A stretch of DNA of 64,000 nucleotides from Clavibacter phaseoli. Its GTDB lineage: Bacteria; Actinomycetota; Actinomycetes; Actinomycetales; Microbacteriaceae. The translations under genes were made by a program, and so were the position numbers. Where the stretch lies: the NCBI RefSeq assembly GCF_021922925.1, contig NZ_CP040786.1:1302001-1366000 (forward strand), written 5' to 3'. Positions 25,381-33,638 of the stretch are shown in pieces. Under the pieces are notes generated by a model. It searched no databases. It was given only the letters and a program-made list of their open reading frames with translations, and was not told where the DNA came from. How positions within the stretch are numbered: position 1 is the stretch's first letter; each line of letters begins with the position of its first letter.

Positions 25381-27069
25381 ATGAGCATCGACGCCGACCG
25401 CCCCTGGGTACGCAGCTACGCGGACGGGGTGTCGGCCGACATCCCGCCGGTCATCGGATCCCTCGTCGACATGGTGGAGCGCTCCATCCAGCGGCACGCG
25501 AAGGCCGTCGCGCTCGAGTTCTTCGGCCGCGAGACGACCTACCGCGAGATGGGCGACCAGATCAGCCGCGCGGCCGAGGGCCTGCGCCGCCTCGGCGTCC
25601 GCAAGGGCGACCGCGTCGCGCTCGTGCTGCCGAACTGCCCGCAGCACGTCGTCGCCTTCTACGCGGTGCTGCGGCTCGGCGCGATCGTCGTCGAGCACAA
25701 CCCGCTCTACACGCCGCGCGAGCTCCGGCACCAGTTCGAGGACCACGGCGCGCGCGTCGCCATCGCCTGGAACACGGTCGTCGGCACGATCCAGGACATG
25801 CCGCGCGACGTGCCCGTCGACACGATCATCTCGGTCGACCTGCCCGCCGCCATGCCGCTCGCCACGCGCCTCAAGCTGCGCCTGCCCGTGCCCGCCGCCC
25901 GACGCGCCCGCGCCGCGATCACGACGCCGGTGGAGGACACCGTCACGTGGGAGGAGCTCGTCGACCACCGCCGCATCGCCGCCTCCCGCCCGCGTCCCGA
26001 GCTCGACGACGTCGCGATCCTCCAGTACACGAGCGGCACGACCGCGAGCCCCAAGGGCGCGGTCCTCACCCACCGGAACCTGCACGCCAACGCCATGCAG
26101 GGCCGCGCCTGGGTGCCCGGCCTCGCCGACGGCGGCGAGACCGTCTACGGGGTGCTGCCGATGTTCCACGCCTACGGCCTCACGCTCTGCCTCACGTTCG
26201 CCATGGCCATCGGCGCGCGCCTCGTGCTCTTCCCGAAGTTCGACGTGGACCTCGTGCTCGCCGCCGCGCGCAAGCACCCGCCGACGTTCCTGCCCGCCGT
26301 GCCGCCCATCTACGAGCGGCTGGCGCGCGGCGCGAAGGCGAAGCGGGTCGACCTCACGGGGGTCCGGTTCGCGATCTCCGGCGCCATGAACCTGCCGGTG
26401 TCCACCGTCGAGCTGTGGGAGGGCCTCACGGGCGGGTACCTCGTCGAGGGCTACGGCCTCACCGAGACGTCGCCCGTGGCGCTCGGCAACCCCATCGGCC
26501 CGTCGCGGCGTCCCGGCACGGTCGGCGTGCCGTTCCCGAGCACCGAGGTGCGCGTCGTGGATCCCGAGGACCCGACCGTCGACCGCGCGGCCGGCGAGGA
26601 GGGCGAGCTGCTCATCCGCGGCCCGCAGGTGTTCCAGGGCTACTGGCGCCGCCCCGACGAGACGCGCGCCGCGCTCCTCGACGGCGGCTGGTTCCGCACG
26701 GGCGACATCGTGCGCGTCGACGCCGACGGCTTCACGACGATCGTCGACCGGATGAAGGAGCTCATCATCACGGGCGGCTTCAACGTCTCCCCCAGCGAGG
26801 TCGAGGACGTCGTGCGCGGCGCCCCGGGCGTGCAGGGCGTCGCCGTCGTCGGGCTGCCCTCGGCGGACGGCGGCGAGGACGTCACGGCGGCCGTCGTGCT
26901 GGATCCGGGCGCGACGCTCGACGAGGCCGCGATCCGCGCCTACTGCCGTGCCCACCTCACCGCGTACAAGGTCCCGCGCCGGGTGATGCAGGTCGATGCG
27001 CTGCCGACGTCGCTGATCGGCAAGGTCCTGCGCCGCCAGGTGCGCGAGGACCTGCAGCGCGAAGGCTGA
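25381..27069 (+). CDS. AMP-forming long-chain acyl-CoA synthetase (paralog 1)
   Basis: 562 residues of the ANL superfamily; activates a carboxylic acid, probably a fatty acid, as acyl-AMP and then acyl-CoA. ATP-binding YTSGTTASPKG is at 216-226, GYGLTE follows, then WFRTGDIV, the hinge DRMKELIITGGFNVSP and the C-terminal catalytic lysine in IGKVLRR. ATG 25381 follows TATGGT (leaderless). It is closely similar to the enzyme at 30252, with exact 45-nt and 39-nt DNA identities, and heads a same-strand gene run. Exact substrate unknown. Confidence 0.93.
   Translation: MSIDADRPWVRSYADGVSADIPPVIGSLVDMVERSIQRHAKAVALEFFGRETTYREMGDQISRAAEGLRRLGVRKGDRVALVLPNCPQHVVAFYAVLRLGAIVVEHNPLYTPRELRHQFEDHGARVAIAWNTVVGTIQDMPRDVPVDTIISVDLPAAMPLATRLKLRLPVPAARRARAAITTPVEDTVTWEELVDHRRIAASRPRPELDDVAILQYTSGTTASPKGAVLTHRNLHANAMQGRAWVPGLADGGETVYGVLPMFHAYGLTLCLTFAMAIGARLVLFPKFDVDLVLAAARKHPPTFLPAVPPIYERLARGAKAKRVDLTGVRFAISGAMNLPVSTVELWEGLTGGYLVEGYGLTETSPVALGNPIGPSRRPGTVGVPFPSTEVRVVDPEDPTVDRAAGEEGELLIRGPQVFQGYWRRPDETRAALLDGGWFRTGDIVRVDADGFTTIVDRMKELIITGGFNVSPSEVEDVVRGAPGVQGVAVVGLPSADGGEDVTAAVVLDPGATLDEAAIRAYCRAHLTAYKVPRRVMQVDALPTSLIGKVLRRQVREDLQREG
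26541..26585 (+). repeat. 45-bp exact direct repeat, copy 1 (inside acyl-CoA synthetase paralog 1)
   Basis: Identical over 45 nt to 31412-31456. It encodes TEVRVVDPEDPTVDR in both genes. Confidence 0.95.
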
Positions 27070-27120
27070 CCGCCGCCTGGCAGGACGGGCCGCGCGCCGG
27101 GTCGGCCGCCGCGACGGTCC

Positions 27121-27126
27121 TACGGT
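27121..27126 (+). promoter_or_regulatory. possible -10 box TACGGT upstream of the SDR at 27167
   Basis: TACGGT with a leader of about 34 nt that contains a small hairpin (GCACG-TTT-CGTGC) and an AAGGAG ribosome site. Confidence 0.4.
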
Positions 27127-27166
27127 GGAGGAGCACGTTTCGTGCACCAACCATCGAAGGAGCGCC

Positions 27167-28165
27167 ATGACTCGAGGCATCGCCGTCGTCACCGGAGGAT
27201 CGGCCGGACTGGGCCGAGCGACCGTACGGGAGCTCGCGGACCGCGGCTGGGACGTCGCCGTCCTCGCTCGCGGCGAGGACGGGCTCGCGGGCGCCGTCGC
27301 CGACATCGAGGCGCGCGGGCGCCGCGGGCTCGGCATCTCCACCGACGTCGCCGACCGCCTGGCCGTGGAGGCCGCCGCGGACCGCGTCGAGGACGAGCTC
27401 GGCCCCATCGACCTGTGGGTCAACGACGCCATGGTCGGCGTCTTCGGCGAGTTCCTCACCACCGACCCGGCCGACTTCGAGCGCGCCACCGCCGTCAACT
27501 ACTTCGGCTTCGTCAACGGCACGCGCGCCGCCCTCAGCCGCATGGTGCCGCGCGACAGCGGCCACGTGATCCAGGTCGGCTCGGCGCTCGCCCACCGCGG
27601 GATCCCGCTCCAGGCCGCGTACTGCGCCGCGAAGCACGCCGTGCAGGGGTTCACCGAGTCGGTGACGACCGAGCTGATCCACAACGAGAGCAAGGTGAGG
27701 ATCTCCACGGTCGACATGCCCGCGCTCAACACGATCCAGTTCAACTGGGTCAAGTCGCAGCTGCCGCACCACCCGCAGCCCGTGCCGCCGATCTTCGAGC
27801 CCGAGGTGGGCGCGCAGGCCATCGCCGCGGTCGCGGAGAAGCCGAAGCGCCGGAACTGGGTGGGCGAGCCGACCGTCATGACCGTCCTCGGCAACCGCTT
27901 CGTCGCCAACTGGCTCGACGGCTACCTCGCGAAGACCGGCTACACCGGCCAGCAGGCGGAGGACAAGACGCAGCCCATGCTCACGACCAACCTCTACACG
28001 CCGACCGCGGGCGACCACGGCGCGCGCGGCATCTTCAGCGACCGCGCCCGCATGATGAGCCCGCAGGTGTGGATCGTCCGCAACCGCGCGAAGGCCGTCG
28101 CCATCGGCGCGGGCGCGCTCCTCTCCGGTCTGGCCGCCGGCACCGCGGCGCTCCGTCGCCGATAG
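27167..28165 (+). CDS. SDR-family oxidoreductase with C-terminal membrane segment
   Basis: 332 residues. Cofactor motif TGGSAGLG is near residue 10, the catalytic serine in VGSALAH and YCAAKHAV as the YxxxK motif. The usual NNAG is replaced by NDAMVG. After the Rossmann domain come about 90 extra residues ending with an Ala/Gly/Leu helix (AIGAGALLSGLAAGTAAL) and RRR, a likely membrane anchor. An AAGGAG site precedes ATG. The TAG stop overlaps the promoter of the next gene. Substrate unknown. Confidence 0.9.
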   Translation: MTRGIAVVTGGSAGLGRATVRELADRGWDVAVLARGEDGLAGAVADIEARGRRGLGISTDVADRLAVEAAADRVEDELGPIDLWVNDAMVGVFGEFLTTDPADFERATAVNYFGFVNGTRAALSRMVPRDSGHVIQVGSALAHRGIPLQAAYCAAKHAVQGFTESVTTELIHNESKVRISTVDMPALNTIQFNWVKSQLPHHPQPVPPIFEPEVGAQAIAAVAEKPKRRNWVGEPTVMTVLGNRFVANWLDGYLAKTGYTGQQAEDKTQPMLTTNLYTPTAGDHGARGIFSDRARMMSPQVWIVRNRAKAVAIGAGALLSGLAAGTAALRRR

Positions 28166-28168
28166 CCT
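28163..28168 (+). promoter_or_regulatory. -10 box TAGCCT overlapping a stop codon
   Basis: The SDR stop TAG (28163-28165) is the first half of TAGCCT; the next ATG follows after 6 nt. Same arrangement and same hexamer as at 4383-4388. Confidence 0.55.
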
Positions 28169-28174
28169 CGACGC

Positions 28175-29623
28175 ATGGGTGACATCGACGCGATCGTGGT
28201 CGGATCCGGACCGAACGGGCTGGCCGCGGCCGTGACGATGGCCCGCGCGGGGCTCCGCGTGGAGGTGCACGAGCGGGCCGACACGATCGGCGGCGGGAGC
28301 CGCACGGCGGAGCTCACGCTCCCCGGCTTCCACCACGACATCTGCTCCGCCGTGCACCCGATGGCGCTCGCGTCCGGGTTCTTCCGGGCGTTCCAGCTCG
28401 ACCGGCGCATCGACCTCGTCGTGCCCGAGATCTCCTACGGGCATCCGCTCGACGGCGGCGTCTCGGGCATCGCCTACCGCGACATCGAACGCACCGTCGA
28501 CGCGCTCGGCGTCGACGGGCGCGCGTGGCGGCAGCTCATGGGACCGCTCGCCGCGTCCGCCGACCGGGTCGCCCAGTTCACGAACGGCCCGCTGCTCCAG
28601 GTGCCCCGGCACCCGCCCACCGCGATCCGGCTGGGCCTCCGCGCGCTCGAGCAGGGCTCGCCCGCGTGGAACGCGCGCTTCCGGGGGGACGTGGCCCCCG
28701 CCATGTTCACCGGGGTCGCCGCGCACGCGATCCAGACGATGCCGAGCGTGTCGACGGCCGCGGCCGCGCTGTCCCTCGGCGCGTACGCCCACGCGCGCGG
28801 CTGGCCGGTGCCGATCGGCGGCAGCCAGTCCATCGTCGACGCGATGGTCGACGACCTGCGGGCGCACGGCGGCGAGGTCGTCACGGGATCCGAGGTGCGG
28901 ACGCTGCGCGAGCTGCCCGCCGCCCGCGCCGTGCTGCTCGACACCAGCGCCCGGGCGCTCTCGCGCATCGCGAGCGACCGCCTGCCCGCCCGCTACCTCC
29001 GCGCCCTCCGCCGCTTCCGCTACGGCAACGCGGCCTCCAAGGTCGACTTCGCGCTCTCCGGGCCCGTGCCGTGGACGGATCCCGAGCTCCGGAAGGCGGG
29101 CACGCTGCACGTCGGCGGCACCCGCGCCGAGATCCAGCGGGCCGAGCGCGACGTCGCCGCCGGGCGCCACAGCGACGACCCGTACGTGCTCGTCGCGCAG
29201 CCGTCGATCGACGACCCCGGCCGCGCACCCGAGGGCAAGCACGTGCTCTGGGCGTACACCCACGTGCCCGCGGGATCCACGGTCGACCAGACCGAGGCGA
29301 TCACCCGCCAGATCGAGCGCTTCGCCCCCGGCTTCCGCGACCTGATCCTCGCCTCCTCCAGCATCGACGCCGTCGGGATGGAGGAGCACGACCCCAACTA
29401 CATCGGCGGCGACATCGCCGCGGGCGCCGCGAGCGTGTGGCAGCTCCTCGCGCGTCCCGTGCTGTCGCCGGATCCGTGGCGGACGCCCGCCGCGGGCGTC
29501 TACCTCGCGTCGAGCTCGGCGACACCCGGCCCCGGCGTGCACGGGATGGCCGGGTACCAGGCCGCCCGGAGCGCGCTCCGGCACGAGTTCGGGATCGAGC
29601 GCGGACCGGACCTCTCCCTGTAG
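28175..29623 (+). CDS. FAD-dependent phytoene-desaturase-like oxidoreductase (PYROXD2-like)
   Basis: 482 residues. The dinucleotide motif VVGSGPNGLAAAV is at 8-20, VHERADTIGGGSRTAELTLPGFHHDICSA follows as in CrtI/PYROXD2 proteins, and the C-terminal FAD motif GPGVHGMAGYQAA closes the fold. The family dehydrogenates or isomerises isoprenoid and lipid substrates; the relation to a true carotenoid desaturase is only at superfamily level. No carotenoid genes are nearby. Leaderless start. Neighbours (SRPBCC, acyl-CoA synthetases, SDR) suggest lipid chemistry. Confidence 0.9.
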   Translation: MGDIDAIVVGSGPNGLAAAVTMARAGLRVEVHERADTIGGGSRTAELTLPGFHHDICSAVHPMALASGFFRAFQLDRRIDLVVPEISYGHPLDGGVSGIAYRDIERTVDALGVDGRAWRQLMGPLAASADRVAQFTNGPLLQVPRHPPTAIRLGLRALEQGSPAWNARFRGDVAPAMFTGVAAHAIQTMPSVSTAAAALSLGAYAHARGWPVPIGGSQSIVDAMVDDLRAHGGEVVTGSEVRTLRELPAARAVLLDTSARALSRIASDRLPARYLRALRRFRYGNAASKVDFALSGPVPWTDPELRKAGTLHVGGTRAEIQRAERDVAAGRHSDDPYVLVAQPSIDDPGRAPEGKHVLWAYTHVPAGSTVDQTEAITRQIERFAPGFRDLILASSSIDAVGMEEHDPNYIGGDIAAGAASVWQLLARPVLSPDPWRTPAAGVYLASSSATPGPGVHGMAGYQAARSALRHEFGIERGPDLSL

Positions 29624-29695
29624 CAGGGCCGCCCGCGGGCGTCGAGCCCGACGAGCCGATTACCGCAGCCTGGACGCGCGCAGCAGACTGGACCC

Positions 29696-30142
29696 ATGTC
29701 CGTCACCCGCCGCCGCATGAAGTGCTCCCCGTCCGACGTCGTCGAGGTGGTCGCCGACGGCTGGCTGTTCCCCGCCTGGGTCGTCGGCGCGTCCCGGATG
29801 CGGGCCGTCGACGACGCCTGGCCCGCGGTCGGATCCCAGCTGCACCACTCCTTCGGCTCGTGGCCTGCGCTCATCGACGACGCGACCACGATGCTCGAGT
29901 GGGATCCGCCGCGCCGCATGGTCATGCAGCCGAAGGGCTGGCCGCTCGGCGAGGCGCGCGTCACCGTCGAGGTGCGGACGCTGCCGGACGGGTGCGAGGT
30001 CCGCATGACCGAGGAGGCCGTGCGGGGCCCGGGGCGCCTCGTGCCCGCGCCGATCCTCGACCTGCTCCTGCACGCGCGCAACGTCGAGACGCTGCACCGG
30101 CTCGCGTACCTGGCCGAGGGGCGGCGCGCGGGGCGGGACTGA
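29696..30142 (+). CDS. SRPBCC-family (polyketide cyclase/START-like) protein, 148 aa
   Basis: Begins MSVTRRRMKCSPSDVVEVVADGWLFPAWVVGASRMRAVDDAWPAVGSQLHH and continues with antiparallel strands (MLEWDPPRRMVMQPKGWPLGEARVTVEVRTLPDGCEVRMTEEAV) ending in a long helix, the helix-grip fold. Such proteins bind hydrophobic ligands in a cavity. No catalytic residue can be assigned. It lies between the FAD enzyme and the second acyl-CoA synthetase in the same direction. No Shine-Dalgarno or clear TAnnnT box seen. Confidence 0.88.
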   Translation: MSVTRRRMKCSPSDVVEVVADGWLFPAWVVGASRMRAVDDAWPAVGSQLHHSFGSWPALIDDATTMLEWDPPRRMVMQPKGWPLGEARVTVEVRTLPDGCEVRMTEEAVRGPGRLVPAPILDLLLHARNVETLHRLAYLAEGRRAGRD

Positions 30143-30238
30143 CCCCGCGGGGCGCGCCCTCCGCGTCCCCGGCGCCGCGCGAGGCACGCGTCCCCGTGCC
30201 GTCGCCTCCGCGTCACCGGCCCGGGCACGCTCGCGGCC

Positions 30239-30244
30239 TAGGGT
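30239..30244 (+). promoter_or_regulatory. -10 box TAGGGT, leaderless start at 30252
   Basis: TAGGGT, 7 nt, GTG. This favours GTG 30252 over the in-frame GTG 30243, which overlaps the box. Confidence 0.6.
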
Positions 30245-30251
30245 GGGAGGG

Positions 30252-31940
30252 GTGACCACCCCCACCGAGCGGGCCTGGCTGGCCAGCTACGCGCCCGACG
30301 TCCCGCACGAGATCGACCTGCCGCAGGGATCGCTCGTGGACATCGTCGACCAGTCCGTCCTCCGCTTCCCCGGTGGCACCGCGCTCGACTTCCTCGGGGC
30401 GGAGACCAGCTACCGCGAGCTCGGCGAGCGGATCGCGCGCGCCGCGCAGGGCCTGCACGACGCGGGCGTCCGCGCGGGCGACCCGGTCGCGATCGTGCTG
30501 CCCAACTGCCCCCAGCACGTCGTGGCGTTCTACGCCGTGCTGCGCCTCGGCGCCGTCGTGGTCGAGCACAACCCGCTCTACACGCCGCGCGAGCTGCAGC
30601 ACCAGTTCGAGGACCACGGCGCCCGCACGGTGATCGCGTGGGACCGGTCGGTCGCGACGATCCAGGCGCTGCCCGACGGCGTGCGGCCCGAGCGCATCGT
30701 GTCCGTCGACGTGACGCGCGCCATGCCCCGGCGCACGCGCCTCCTCCTGCGCCTCCCCGTCCCGAAGGCCCGCGCGGCGCGCGCCGCCATCGCCGCGAAG
30801 GTCTCCGGCACGATCACCTGGGAGCGGATCTCCGCCGTCGCTCCCCTGCCGGTCGACCACCCGCGTCCGGCGGCGACCGACCTCGCGGTCATCCAGTACA
30901 CGAGCGGCACGACGGGCGCGCCGAAGGGCGCCGAGCTCACGCACCTCAACCTCAGCGCGAACGCGGCCCAGTCCCGCGCGTGGGTGCCGACCGTCTCCCG
31001 CGGCACGAGCGTCGTCTACGCCGTGCTGCCCATGTTCCACGCCTACGGGCTGACCCTCTGCCTCACCTTCGCGATGAGCATGGGCTCGCGCCTGGTGCTG
31101 TTCCCGCGCTTCGAGCCGGACCTCGTGCTGCAGGCGATCCGCCGCCACCCGCCGACGTTCCTGCCCGCCGTGCCGCCCATCTACAAGCGCCTGCGCGAGG
31201 CCGCCGAGGCGGAGGGCGTCTCGCTCGCGGGCATCTCGATCTCCATCTCCGGCGCCATGGCGCTGCCCGAGTCGGTCGTCGTGCCGTGGGAGGGGCAGAC
31301 CGGCGGCTGGCTCGTCGAGGGCTACGGCCTCTCGGAGTGCTCGCCCGTGCTGATGGCGAACCCCGTCGGCGACACGCGCCGCGCGGGCACGGTCGGCCTG
31401 CCGCTGCCCAACACCGAGGTGCGCGTCGTGGATCCCGAGGACCCGACCGTCGACCGGCCCGCGGGCGAGCCCGGCGAGCTGCTCGTGCGCGGGCCCCAGG
31501 TGTTCCGCGGCTACCACGGCCGCCCGGACGAGACGGCCGCCGTGCTCCTCGAGGGCGGCTGGTTCCGCACGGGCGACGTGGTGACGATCGACCAGGACGG
31601 CTTCGTGCGCATCGCCGACCGGATCAAGGAGCTCATCATCACGGGCGGGTTCAACGTCTCGCCGAGCGAGGTCGAGGACGCCGTGCGGCAGCTGCCGGGC
31701 GTGCGCGACGCCGCGGTGGTGGGGATCCCCCGCGACGGCGGCGACGAGGAGGTCGTGGCCGCCGTGGTGCTCGAGGAGGGGGCGACGCTCGACGAGCAGG
31801 CCGCGCGGACGACGCTGCGCGGCGAGCTGGCCGCCTACAAGGTGCCGCGCCGGATCGTGGTGCTCGACGAGCTGCCGACGTCGCTCCTCGGCAAGGTGCT
31901 GCGCCGGAAGGTGCGCGAGGGCATCGTCGACGCCGGCTAG
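30252..31940 (+). CDS. AMP-forming long-chain acyl-CoA synthetase (paralog 2)
   Basis: 562 residues, same architecture and length as the enzyme at 25381: YTSGTTGAPKG nucleotide motif, LVEGYGLSE, WFRTGDVV, DRIKELIITGGFNVSP, and the catalytic lysine in LGKVLRR. Long blocks such as LPNCPQHVVAFYAVLRLGA are identical between the two. The second nucleotide motif is the canonical form (TTGAPKG), whereas paralog 1 has TTASPKG. Substrate specificity may differ. It closes the same-strand run begun at 25381. Confidence 0.93.
   Translation: MTTPTERAWLASYAPDVPHEIDLPQGSLVDIVDQSVLRFPGGTALDFLGAETSYRELGERIARAAQGLHDAGVRAGDPVAIVLPNCPQHVVAFYAVLRLGAVVVEHNPLYTPRELQHQFEDHGARTVIAWDRSVATIQALPDGVRPERIVSVDVTRAMPRRTRLLLRLPVPKARAARAAIAAKVSGTITWERISAVAPLPVDHPRPAATDLAVIQYTSGTTGAPKGAELTHLNLSANAAQSRAWVPTVSRGTSVVYAVLPMFHAYGLTLCLTFAMSMGSRLVLFPRFEPDLVLQAIRRHPPTFLPAVPPIYKRLREAAEAEGVSLAGISISISGAMALPESVVVPWEGQTGGWLVEGYGLSECSPVLMANPVGDTRRAGTVGLPLPNTEVRVVDPEDPTVDRPAGEPGELLVRGPQVFRGYHGRPDETAAVLLEGGWFRTGDVVTIDQDGFVRIADRIKELIITGGFNVSPSEVEDAVRQLPGVRDAAVVGIPRDGGDEEVVAAVVLEEGATLDEQAARTTLRGELAAYKVPRRIVVLDELPTSLLGKVLRRKVREGIVDAG
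31412..31456 (+). repeat. 45-bp exact direct repeat, copy 2 (inside acyl-CoA synthetase paralog 2)
   Basis: Identical to 26541-26585, 4,871 bp away in the same orientation. A second exact block of 39 nt covers HPPTFLPAVPPIY in both genes. Confidence 0.95.
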
Positions 31941-31944
31941 GCGC

Positions 31945-31984
31945 CCGGGGACCTCCCCGGACGCCGCGGCACGGCCCGCCGTGC
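31945..31984. terminator. paired hairpins between converging genes
   Basis: Two adjacent 6-bp hairpins, CCGGGG-ACCT-CCCCGG (31945-31960) and GCACGG-CCCG-CCGTGC (31969-31984), fill the 45-bp gap between two stops. Confidence 0.5.
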
Positions 31985-31985
31985 G

Positions 31986-32657
31986 CTAGAAGAAGTCGCC
32001 GCCGCCGAAGTCGCCGCCGCCCCCGAAGTCGCCGCCGCCGAAGTCGCCGCTGCCGAAGTCCCCGGCGCCCGCGTCGGCGCCGCCGGCGTCGGCAGCGCCG
32101 GCGTCCGTCGCGCCCGCGTCCGCTCCGCCGTCGGCCCCCGCGTCGGCGCCGCCGTCCGCGCCGTCCGCGCCCGCCTGGTCGTAGCCGACCGCGTCGGGGA
32201 TGAGCGCCTGCGCGATGGCCGAGCCGACCACGACGCCCGCGATGGTGCCGAGCATGGATCCGGCGATCATGCCGCCCATGCCCATCCCGGCGCCGCCGCC
32301 GCCGGCGAGTCCGCCGCGCGGGCCGAGGGTGCGCTCGAGCGTGCCGGGCGCGCGCATCTCCGAGCGCGTGGCGGAGCGGGCGAGCGACTCGGGGCGGTCG
32401 TCCACGGGCGCGTCGCCCTCGGCGGCGTCCGAGCTCAGCTGGCGGAAGAGGATCTCGCGCTGCTCCGGGGTGAGCTTCTGGAAGGCCTCCAGGTGCACCT
32501 CCTCGATCCTCTCCGGCGGCGCGGTGCGGAGCAGGTAGCGGTAGCGCTCGACGGCGACCTCGTCGGCGCTGCGCTCGCGCGGGGCGCCGGCCTCGGCGCG
32601 GTCACGTCGTCCGTCGGGCTGCTCGTCGCGGCCCAGGAGCCTGTCCAGGAATCCCAT
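31986..32657 (-). CDS. hypothetical protein with Gly-zipper helix and GAD/GDF repeat tail, 223 aa
   Basis: N-terminus MGFLDRLLGRDEQPDG, then a helical domain with a repeated Leu pattern (VERYRYLLRTAPPERIEEVHLEAFQKLTPEQREILFRQLS). A Gly/Met-rich segment and a glycine-zipper helix (GMIAGSMLGTIAGVVVGSAIAQAL) follow. From about residue 163 the chain is GAD/DAG repeats, ending in tandem GDFG units (GDFGSGDFGGGDFGGGGDFG). Relatives are sometimes labelled cation-transporting ATPase, without any ATPase motif here. A GAGGCACC leader precedes ATG. Function unknown. Confidence 0.8.
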   Translation of the reverse strand: MGFLDRLLGRDEQPDGRRDRAEAGAPRERSADEVAVERYRYLLRTAPPERIEEVHLEAFQKLTPEQREILFRQLSSDAAEGDAPVDDRPESLARSATRSEMRAPGTLERTLGPRGGLAGGGGAGMGMGGMIAGSMLGTIAGVVVGSAIAQALIPDAVGYDQAGADGADGGADAGADGGADAGATDAGAADAGGADAGAGDFGSGDFGGGDFGGGGDFGGGDFF

Positions 32658-32792
32658 GGTGGTGCCTCTCGCCGGGGCCGGATCGGCGCGGATCGCCGAC
32701 CTCGTCGGCCTCCGGCCACCGTACGCGGCGGGCCCGGGAGCCCCGTGGGAGGCGGGTGCGCGTCGCCCGCGCCGGCGCGGGACCGCTCCGGG

Positions 32793-33512
32793 TCAGCTGT
32801 CGCGCTCGGCCCCGCGCCGCTGTGCCCGGCGGCGGAGGGCGCGGCCGACCAGCAGGAGCACGAGGATCCCGAGCACGGCGTAGACCGCGTAGTCGAGGTA
32901 CTGCGCGTACGCGTCGATCAGCTCGTACTGGCTGCCGAGGGCCGCGCCCAACCCGATGAGGGCGCCGTTCCAGAGGCCGCTGCCGGCGATCGTGTAGAAG
33001 CTGAACGTGCCGAGGTGCATGCCCGCCGCGCCCGCCGGCAGGGAGATCAGGCTGCGGACGCCCGGCACGAGACGGCCGAAGAACACCGCCGACCTGCCGT
33101 GCCGGTGGAACCACGCGGCGGCCACCTCGAAGTCGTGGCGCTCCACGAGCGGCAGCCTCGAGAGCACGCGGATGGTCCGCTCCTCCCCCGCCTTCCGGCC
33201 GAGCCAGTACAGGAGCAGGGCGCCGAGGTAGGCGCCGAGCGTGCTGGCGACGATCACGAGCACCAGGTTCATGCGACCCGTCGCCGCGACGAAGCCGGCG
33301 AGCGGCAGCACGACCTCGCTCGGGATGGGCGGGAAGACGGTCTCGATGAACGTCATGGCGCCGACGCCCACCTCGCCGAGCGCCTCGATCACGCGGGCGG
33401 CGGCGCCCACGAGGCCGTCGAGGCCCTCGAGCGGATCCTCGGCGCCGGCGGCGGGGCGGGCGCCGGCGATCGTCGTCGTCGGCAGGAGGGTCGGCGGCAG
33501 GAGAGCGGTCAC
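32793..33512 (-). CDS. DedA-family membrane protein
   Basis: 239 residues of the DedA/SNARE-associated family, thought to act in lipid scrambling or proton-linked homeostasis. Signature pieces: FIETVFPPIPSEVVLPLAGF, YWLGRKAGEERT and the R/G-rich FGRLVPGVRSLISLPAGAAGMHLGTFSFYTIAGSGLWN. Four to six helices, with a basic C-terminus. The first 20 residues are Thr/Ala-rich. The GTG start lies 6 nt after TAGCGT; this 15-nt promoter/start is repeated exactly for the gene at 33636. Confidence 0.93.
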   Translation of the reverse strand: MTALLPPTLLPTTTIAGARPAAGAEDPLEGLDGLVGAAARVIEALGEVGVGAMTFIETVFPPIPSEVVLPLAGFVAATGRMNLVLVIVASTLGAYLGALLLYWLGRKAGEERTIRVLSRLPLVERHDFEVAAAWFHRHGRSAVFFGRLVPGVRSLISLPAGAAGMHLGTFSFYTIAGSGLWNGALIGLGAALGSQYELIDAYAQYLDYAVYAVLGILVLLLVGRALRRRAQRRGAERDS

Positions 33513-33524
33513 CCGACCACGCTA
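33510..33524 (-). promoter_or_regulatory. leaderless promoter-start block, copy 1 (dedA)
   Basis: TAGCGTGGTCGGGTG read on the minus strand: -10 box, 6-nt spacer and GTG start. Exact inverted copy at 33624-33638. Confidence 0.65.
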
Positions 33525-33623
33525 CCGGGCGGCTCCCGGGAGGCCCGTGTCGACGACGGCCGGCGGACGTCGCCGTCCCGCGCCGGGCGTCGGCGCGTCG
33601 GCCCGCCCCCGCCGGGGGTCGCG

Positions 33624-33638
33624 TAGCGTGGTCGGGTG
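33624..33638 (+). promoter_or_regulatory. leaderless promoter-start block, copy 2
   Basis: TAGCGTGGTCGGGTG on the plus strand, identical to the dedA block and divergent from it across 99 bp. Confidence 0.65.

Noticed and set aside
26541..31456. Direct repeats as ends of a composite mobile element
   Set aside because: The repeats are conserved coding parts of two paralogous enzymes; no transposase, target duplication or terminal inverted repeat was seen.
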